Assembly (NCBI GenBank): GCA_020633295.1
Contig: JACKDW010000009.1
Coordinates: 248,001-312,000, forward strand
Direction: 5' to 3'
Origin: Myxococcales bacterium
GTDB taxonomy: Bacteria; Myxococcota_A; Polyangia; Nannocystales; Nannocystaceae
DNA length: 64,000 nucleotides
Shown here: piece by piece, positions 58,385 through 64,000 of the stretch
Position numbering within the stretch: the stretch's first letter is position 1
How the letters are laid out: the number at the start of each line of letters is the position of its first letter
Position numbers and translations under genes: made by a program
Notes under the pieces: model-generated
Told to the model about the DNA's origin: nothing
The model's database searches: none
What the model saw: only the letters and a program-made list of their open reading frames with translations

Positions 58385-58733
58385 TTGCTGCCTGCTCTGC
58401 TGGTTCGGTTCGGAAGATCCGAAGGTCGGAAAAACGGAAGTTTGGGCGACGCGGACGTCGTGTCGTGGTGTCGCTCGGGGCCCGGGCGTGAACCCGTGCC
58501 AGGTCCGAAGAAGTCGCGGGTGAGGTTTCGGAAATCACCCCACCGGGCCGGCAGTTTTGGCCCCGAACACCAGGCCTTGTCAAGCGCCCGTTCACCGGCC
58601 AACCTCCAGCCCACGCATGCTTCCTGCACTGAGAGCCCGCGCCCGGATCGTTCGTCTGGACCCTGCCGTGAGGGCCTCGTGCACCGTCAAGCGGCCTGCT
58701 GCGTACGTCGCGGTCTCTGCGCCGCGTTCCCCG
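58385..58733. other. 349-nt divergent region between rpsT and the cyclophilin gene
   Basis: No gene is seen. The rpsT side holds a perfect inverted repeat, TTCGGA-AGA-TCCGAA (58409-58423), 25 nt before the rpsT start, and a locally AT-rich segment near 58430-58445. It should contain the promoters of both neighbours. Confidence 0.5.
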
Positions 58734-59654
58734 ATGCGGCGTGTCCACACGCGCTGGAGCCTCGGCATCCTGTGGATCGCGGGCTTGTGCGCGATCTCGG
58801 CCGGCTGCGTGTTCTATCCGCCACCTCCGCTGGCCGAGGAACTGGCCGCTGAGGAGGAGGCCCGCGCCGCCCGGATCGCGGCTGTGCGCGCCGGAAAGCC
58901 TGGTACCGAGGGGGACTCCGAGGGCGAGGGCGCCGCGGAGGGCGGGGACGAGGGCGCGGGCGAGGCGTTGGCCTTCAAGCCCGGCGATCCGGCGCCGGCC
59001 GCCATGTCGCCCGCCCAGATCCAGGCCTATCGCGCGGCCCAGGGGGATCCCGTGGAGGGTGAGTTCACCTTGGAGCAGGCGCTCGCCGGTATCGAGGGCA
59101 GCGGCGATCTGTGGGTGTTGTTCCGCACCGAGCGCGGGACGATCGACTGTCGCTTGCTGCTCGACAGCGCGCCCAAGACGATCGCTAATTTCATCGGGTT
59201 GGCCCGCGGGCTTCGGCCGTACCGTGATCCGTCCGCGACCGTCCCCGAGGGCGAGACGCCATCCTGGACGACCGGGCGCTACTACGACGACACGATCTTC
59301 CACCGGGTCATCCCTGGCTTCATGATCCAGGGCGGCGACCCCACCGGCACCGGGCTCGGCAACCCCGGGTACGTGATCGAGGACGAGTTCAGCCCCGAGG
59401 TCATCCACGATCGCCCGGGCATCCTGAGCATGGCGAACCGCAGCCAGCCCAACACGGGCGGCTCGCAGTTCTTCATCACGCTCAACCCGACGCCCCACCT
59501 GGACGGCGTCCACACCGTGTTCGGCGTGTGCAGCGACGACGCGGTCGCGCTCGCCGACGACATCTCGCTGGTGCCGCGCGGCGACGGGGACAAGCCCGAG
59601 GAGCCCGAGACGATCAAGCGCGTCGACTTCGAGTGGCGCGCGCCCGCGTCGTGA
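58734..59654 (+). CDS. cyclophilin-type peptidyl-prolyl isomerase lipoprotein
   Basis: The protein has 306 residues from the ATG at 58734, with lipobox ISAGC (Cys25). A Glu/Gly-rich linker (about 40-75) is followed by the cyclophilin domain (about 135-300): LFRTERGTIDCRLL, APKTIANFIGLA, YYDDTIFHRVIPGFMIQGGDPTGTG, GILSMANRSQPNTGGSQFFITLNPTPHLDGVHTVFG. Catalytic Arg, Gln and Phe positions are present (FHRV, FMIQGGD, SQFFIT). It is a membrane-anchored foldase that helps envelope proteins fold. Confidence 0.92.
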   Translation: MRRVHTRWSLGILWIAGLCAISAGCVFYPPPPLAEELAAEEEARAARIAAVRAGKPGTEGDSEGEGAAEGGDEGAGEALAFKPGDPAPAAMSPAQIQAYRAAQGDPVEGEFTLEQALAGIEGSGDLWVLFRTERGTIDCRLLLDSAPKTIANFIGLARGLRPYRDPSATVPEGETPSWTTGRYYDDTIFHRVIPGFMIQGGDPTGTGLGNPGYVIEDEFSPEVIHDRPGILSMANRSQPNTGGSQFFITLNPTPHLDGVHTVFGVCSDDAVALADDISLVPRGDGDKPEEPETIKRVDFEWRAPAS

Positions 59655-59825
59655 TCGCGCGCGGGCGTGTCGAAACGCCCCACACGCCGAAGATGCCTTA
59701 ATAGACATAATGCTCGGCGACCCCGCGCTGTCGCCCACAGGTCGTAAAGGACACATGAAGGCCGGCGCGCGCCCGTGGCACAATCACGGGGCGGCGCGCG
59801 CCGCCGCCATGAAAAGGGGCTTGAG

Positions 59826-61358
59826 ATGCAGGTTGGGCGATGGACGGGGAGGATCGCGGCCGCGGCCGCGGCGGCGCTGATCGGCTGCGGCGACAGCGGC
59901 GAGGGCAGCACGAGCGAGGGCGAGAGCGACGCGACGACGAACGCGAGCGCGACCGACCCGTCGGGCGACGCGACGACGGCGGGGATGACGGCCGGCACCA
60001 CCGGCGACGGCGAGACGGGCACGAGCACGAGCACGACGATGGGGCCGACGAGCGACCCCTCCGCCGGGACGACGTCTCCGCTGACCACAGGAGCAGGTTG
60101 TGAACCACCGCTCGAGGACTGCGGCGGCGGCTGCGTCGACGTCGACTTCGATCCTGAGAACTGCGGCGGCTGCGGCAACGACTGCACCGCGCAGGGCATG
60201 ATCTGCGTGCTCGGCTCCTGCGAGGTGATGTGCGCCGACCCGGAGGTCCTCTGCGACGGCGCGTGCGTGAACCCCGAGACCGACCCGCAGCACTGCGGCG
60301 GCTGCGGGATCGCCTGTGACAACGGCCAGGTGTGCAACGCCGGCGCCTGCGCGCTCGACTGCGACCCCGGGCTGACCGCCTGCGACGACGCCTGCGTCGA
60401 CCTCCAGAGCGACCCGAACTTCTGCGGCGCCTGCGACGTCGCGTGCGTCGGCCAGGAGCAGTGCGTCGACGGCCAGTGTGAGCTGCAGTGCATGCCGGGC
60501 GAGCAGGTCTGCGACAACGCCTGCGTCGATCCCCAGCTCGACGTCAATCACTGCGGCGACTGCGGCGTCCAGTGCCCGGCGCCCCCAAACGGCGTCGCGG
60601 AGTGCACGGCGGGCGCCTGCGGCGTGCAGTGCGACGACGGCTACCTGCCCGACGATCAGAACATGAGCTGCACCAACTGCAGCGCGGCGGCGGTGCTGCT
60701 CGACGGCCCGATCGCCTACTGGCGCCTCGGCGAGCTCCAGGGGATGATGACGGCCGTCGACGAGATCGGCGGCAGCGACGGCACGTATCTCGACGTGACC
60801 CTCGGGGCACCCGGCGTCTCCGGCGACGGCGACACGGCCGCGACGCTGGGCGGCATGAACCTCTCGCGCGTGAACGTGCCGACCTTTGACATCATGCCGG
60901 CCGACGCGCTCTCGATCGAGCTGTGGGTGAACTCCGCGGTCGCGGGGCAGGGCACGCCGTTCTCGTACGCGGTCAACGCCCAGAACAACGAGGTGCTCGT
61001 GTACGACGTGAACGACCTGCAGGTCTATATCCGCGGCACCGCCACGGGCCCCACCGGGCTCGACGTCGCCGACGGGGCCTGGCACCACGTCGTCGTGACC
61101 TGGCAGAGCGTGGACGGCGACACGCAGATCTACGTCGACGGCGCGCCCGCGTACGCGACGACGCTGCAGACCGGGCAGACGGTCACGCCGGGCGGGCACC
61201 TCGCGCTCGGCCACGAGCAGGACGGGGTCAACAGCGGCTACGACCCCGCGCAGCGGCTCATCGGCGATCTCGATGAGGTCGCGCTCTACGACTTCGTGCT
61301 CACGCCCGCGCAGGTCGCGGGTCACTACGAGGCGGTCCAGGGAAACATGTGCGAATAG
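59826..61358 (+). CDS. Cys-rich (Stig1-like) lipoprotein with LamG-type domain
   Basis: The protein has 510 residues from the ATG at 59826, with AAGGGG upstream. The lipobox is ALIGC (Cys21). A Ser/Thr/Gly-rich linker (25-90) is followed by five Cys repeats of the form C..CxxxCVDxxxDPxxCGGCxxxC (about 92-285), like the Stig1/MXAN_6577 type common in myxobacterial surface proteins. A LamG/concanavalin-like domain (about 300-505; LDGPIAYWRLGE, SIELWVNS, GAWHHVVVTWQ, YVDGAPAYAT, LIGDLDEVALYDFVLTPAQVAGHY) completes it. It is likely a surface-exposed glycan- or matrix-binding protein. Confidence 0.85.
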   Translation: MQVGRWTGRIAAAAAAALIGCGDSGEGSTSEGESDATTNASATDPSGDATTAGMTAGTTGDGETGTSTSTTMGPTSDPSAGTTSPLTTGAGCEPPLEDCGGGCVDVDFDPENCGGCGNDCTAQGMICVLGSCEVMCADPEVLCDGACVNPETDPQHCGGCGIACDNGQVCNAGACALDCDPGLTACDDACVDLQSDPNFCGACDVACVGQEQCVDGQCELQCMPGEQVCDNACVDPQLDVNHCGDCGVQCPAPPNGVAECTAGACGVQCDDGYLPDDQNMSCTNCSAAAVLLDGPIAYWRLGELQGMMTAVDEIGGSDGTYLDVTLGAPGVSGDGDTAATLGGMNLSRVNVPTFDIMPADALSIELWVNSAVAGQGTPFSYAVNAQNNEVLVYDVNDLQVYIRGTATGPTGLDVADGAWHHVVVTWQSVDGDTQIYVDGAPAYATTLQTGQTVTPGGHLALGHEQDGVNSGYDPAQRLIGDLDEVALYDFVLTPAQVAGHYEAVQGNMCE

Positions 61359-61428
61359 CAAGGTTACGCGCCGCCGCCGCCTCGCCCGCGAGCGCGCTCG
61401 GCGGGCGCGTGGACAAATTTCGCCCGCG

Positions 61429-64000
61429 ATGACCAATTTCTCGTCCGGTCGTGATTCCTCGATCGGAGGCCAGCGGCCCATCGAGACGATGACCCACGAC
61501 GACACGCGCGCGCTCGCGGTCCAGGCGACCCTGGTGACGCCTGAGTCCACGCTCGGCGTGCCGCCGCTCGAGCGCCAGGTCGCGTTCGAGCGCGTGCTCG
61601 GGCGGATGATCGGCGCGCCGCGACGCGAGGTCCGGATCGGGCGCTACGAGCTCGTGCGGCGACTCGGCGCGGGCGGCATGGGCGTCGTCTACCTGGTGCG
61701 CGACCCCGATCTCGACCGCCTCGTCGCGCTCAAGGTGCTGCACCCCAACCTCGCGCGCGACCCCGGCAGCGACGCGATCGAGCGTCGGATGCGACGCGAG
61801 GCGCGGGCCATGGCGCGCCTCGACCACCCCAACGTCGTCCGGGTGCTCGAGGTCGGCGAGCACGAGGGGCGCACGTACCTGGTCATGGAGTACGTCGCGG
61901 GCACGACGCTCGCGCGCTGGCTCCACACCCCCGCGGCACGGGACTGGCGCGCGGTGGTCGAGGTGTTCCTCGCCGCCGGCGAGGGGCTCAAGGCGGCGCA
62001 CGCGGCCAACCTGGCCCATTGTGACTTCAAGCCCGACAACGTGCTGCTCGGGGACAACGGCGCGATCAAGGTCTCTGACTTCGGGCTCGTCCGCGTTCAC
62101 GAGACGGCCGAGACGCACCTGCCGACGGTTCCCTTGACGCGCGTCGGCGCGTCGACGCAGACGACGATGACGAGCGAGCTGTGCGGCACGCCGGCGTTCA
62201 TGGCGCCCGAACAATTCTCGGGGCAGCGCGGCGATCACCTCAGCGACCAGTTCAGCTTCTGCGTGGCCCTCTACACCGCCTTGCACGGGGAGCCGCCGTT
62301 TCGCGGCGACTCCCTGCTCGAGCTCGAGCGCAGCGTCCGCGACGGGCTGAAGGCGTCGCCCTCGGCGCAGCGTGTACCGGCGGTCGTGCGTACGATCGTG
62401 GCGCGCGGGCTCGAGGTTGATCCGGCGGCGCGCTGGTCGTCCATGGACGAGCTGCTCGCGCGGCTGCGCGCGGCTCTTGGCGCGCGCGCGCGGCGGAGGC
62501 GTCGCGCGGCGCTCGGCGTCGTCTCGCTCGCGCTGCTCTCAGTGGGCGCGATGGCGCTGCAGCGACACCACGCGCGCGCGGAGCGTGCGGCCGCGTGCGC
62601 GGGCGAGGGGGCGAGCATTCGAGAGCGGTGGCGTGCGGGGCAGCACGCGGATGTCCGCGAGGGCATCTTGATGACGGGCGCGAGCTTCGCCGCCGGGACC
62701 GCCGACAAGGTCACGCCCTGGCTCGATCGCTACGTCGAGGAGTGGGAGCGCGCGCGTGTCGAGGTCTGTCTGGACGCGACCGTGCGCGCCCGCGTTGAGC
62801 CCGAGACGCTCGAGCGCGCTCGGTGGTGTCTCGACGGTCGCGCGCTGCAGCTGACGGCGCTGGTCGAGGCGCTCTCGCGCGCGAACCCGAAGGTCGTGCA
62901 GAAGGCGATCACGGCCGCGTCCGCGCTCGACCCGGTGTCGCCGTGCACGGACCCGGCGTTCTTGACCGCGATGCCCGCCCTGCCGCCGGAGGACGCGCGC
63001 GCCGAGTTCAATGGGCTTCGCGCCGAGCTCGCGCGGGCCTGGACGCTGATCGACGCCGGGGACGAGGACCTTCGCGCCTCGCTGATCGAGGCCGCGTCGC
63101 GGCGGGCCGAGGCGCTCGCGTGGCCGCCGTTGATCGTCGAGACGCGGCGGCTCCGGGCGGCGCACCTCGCCGAGCTCGGCGAGTACGAGGCGAGCGTGAC
63201 GCTCGGCGCGGAGGTGTACAGCGAGGCGGCGCGCGCGGGCGTGTGGAGCGTCGCGGCGGCGGCGGCCGATGATGTCGCGCGCGTGACCGGCTACCGACTC
63301 GCGCGCCCCGCCGAGGCGCGGATCTGGTCGCGGAGCGCGGAGGCCGTCGGGCACCTCGCGCACGATCCGATCGAGCTGCGTCGCGCGGGGCGCCTGACGT
63401 CGCGCTCGATCATCGAGGAGCGCGCGGGCGAGCACGCGGAGGCGAAGGCGCTGGCGGAGCGCGCGTTGGCGCTGCGGGAGGCGGCGCTGGGACCCGAGCA
63501 CCCGCTCGTGGCGAGCGCGCTGATCGACCTCGCCAACGCCCAGAAGGCGATGGCTGACTACGCCGGCGCGCAGGCGACCTATGAGCGCGCGCTCGCGATC
63601 CGGCGGGTGACCAGCGGGGAGCACCACCCCGACACCGCGGTCGTCCTCAACAACCTCGCGGTGAACCACATGCAGACGGGCGACCGCGCGGGGGCGCGGG
63701 CGCTGTTTGAGCAGGTCCTAGCGATCCGCAGCCAGGTCCTCGGCGACCGCCACCCGGACGTCGCGCGCGTGCTCGTCAACGTCGGCGCCACGCTCTACGG
63801 CGAGGGGGAGCTCGACGCGGCGGTCTTGTACTTCGAACGCGCGAGCGAGATCTTTGAAGCCACGCTCGGCCCGGAGCACCCCGACCTCGCCAAGGTGCTC
63901 AGCAACCTCGCGGCGATTCAAGAGGGCCAGGGTGACCTGCGCGGCGCGGTGGCGACGGGCCGGCGCGCCGTCGAGGTGCTCGAGCGCGCGCTCGGCCCTG
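61429..64000 (+). CDS. Ser/Thr kinase with TPR tail, non-RD (HCD), cut by window end
   Basis: The frame runs from the ATG at 61429 to the window end (857 codons), so the gene is 3'-truncated. The kinase domain (about 70-345) has LGAGGMGVVYLV, Lys102 in VALKVL, DFG (217-219), CGTPAFMAPEQ and DQFSFCVALYTALHGEPPF. The catalytic loop reads HCDFKPDN (197-204), with Cys in place of the usual Arg. A membrane helix (about 357-375) follows, then TPR repeats of the kinesin-light-chain type (ALAIRRVTSGEHHPDTAVVLNNLA, FEQVLAIRSQVLGDRHPDVARVL, FEATLGPEHPDLAKVLSNLA). It probably signals from the envelope. Confidence 0.9.
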   Translation, partial: MTNFSSGRDSSIGGQRPIETMTHDDTRALAVQATLVTPESTLGVPPLERQVAFERVLGRMIGAPRREVRIGRYELVRRLGAGGMGVVYLVRDPDLDRLVALKVLHPNLARDPGSDAIERRMRREARAMARLDHPNVVRVLEVGEHEGRTYLVMEYVAGTTLARWLHTPAARDWRAVVEVFLAAGEGLKAAHAANLAHCDFKPDNVLLGDNGAIKVSDFGLVRVHETAETHLPTVPLTRVGASTQTTMTSELCGTPAFMAPEQFSGQRGDHLSDQFSFCVALYTALHGEPPFRGDSLLELERSVRDGLKASPSAQRVPAVVRTIVARGLEVDPAARWSSMDELLARLRAALGARARRRRRAALGVVSLALLSVGAMALQRHHARAERAAACAGEGASIRERWRAGQHADVREGILMTGASFAAGTADKVTPWLDRYVEEWERARVEVCLDATVRARVEPETLERARWCLDGRALQLTALVEALSRANPKVVQKAITAASALDPVSPCTDPAFLTAMPALPPEDARAEFNGLRAELARAWTLIDAGDEDLRASLIEAASRRAEALAWPPLIVETRRLRAAHLAELGEYEASVTLGAEVYSEAARAGVWSVAAAAADDVARVTGYRLARPAEARIWSRSAEAVGHLAHDPIELRRAGRLTSRSIIEERAGEHAEAKALAERALALREAALGPEHPLVASALIDLANAQKAMADYAGAQATYERALAIRRVTSGEHHPDTAVVLNNLAVNHMQTGDRAGARALFEQVLAIRSQVLGDRHPDVARVLVNVGATLYGEGELDAAVLYFERASEIFEATLGPEHPDLAKVLSNLAAIQEGQGDLRGAVATGRRAVEVLERALGP

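Overview
The window is GC-rich, densely coding DNA, almost certainly from a myxobacterium (Myxococcota), perhaps near Nannocystis, Plesiocystis or Enhygromyxa. The lineage is inferred from content: transmembrane Ser/Thr kinases with TPR tails, PEGA and AgmX/PglI-type envelope proteins, a Stig1-like Cys-rich lipoprotein joined to a LamG domain, a small ribbon-helix-helix protein of a type I recall as expanded in this group, a futalosine-type menaquinone pathway, and very many predicted lipoproteins. No species can be named from sequence alone.

Layout. 1-5.6 kb: envelope proteins (Pro/Gln-rich barrel, OmpA/Pal lipoprotein, AgmX-like lipoprotein), a convergent junction with two hairpins and a 14/11-bp repeat array, a cystathionine gamma-synthase-type enzyme, a VOC protein and a barrel-like exported protein. 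5.7-10.4 kb: a UbiA-family prenyltransferase, a kinase-TPR protein and a PEGA protein. 10.4-23.6 kb, all on the minus strand: a complete Na+-NQR set (nqrABCDEF) with the flavin loader apbE and an NqrM-like maturation protein, preceded by a quinone module (GbsR/MarR-type regulator, polyprenyl synthase, menG, ubiX, mqnE, mqnA). 23.8-27.6 kb: HtrA-like protease, TPR lipoprotein, two unknowns. 27.9-32.1 kb: guaB-guaA-ruvB. 32.1-35.6 kb, minus: pgk-tpiA-secG-dapF. 35.8-39.1 kb: small unknown, a translationally coupled pair of exported proteins, and a secreted metallo-beta-lactamase-fold protein. 39.2-42.7 kb: an Mla/MCE lipid-transport operon whose MCE subunit carries an eight-cysteine insertion. 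42.7-47.1 kb: hydrolase, RHH/TetR divergent pair, DksA-like protein, divergent Lgt, lipase-like hydrolase, tRNA-Met. 47.4-53.5 kb: a short-chain beta-oxidation or butyryl-CoA set. 53.5-64 kb: membrane protein, VWA-like/barrel protein, RlmD-type methyltransferase, holA, rpsT, cyclophilin lipoprotein, Cys-rich LamG lipoprotein, and a kinase-TPR gene cut by the window end with HCD in place of HRD.

How the genes work together. The strongest theme is respiration. Menaquinone head-group and tail genes lie directly upstream of a sodium-pumping NADH:quinone oxidoreductase and its two maturation factors, all on one strand, which suggests a menaquinone-linked NQR. A second theme is envelope biogenesis: lipoproteins, MCE lipid transport, an Lgt-like protein, SecG and HtrA. 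I found no clear defence system, prophage, IS element, CRISPR array or secondary-metabolite cluster. The less ordinary signals are the MCE insertion, the non-RD kinase, the coupled exported pair, and several short-repeat promoter regions.
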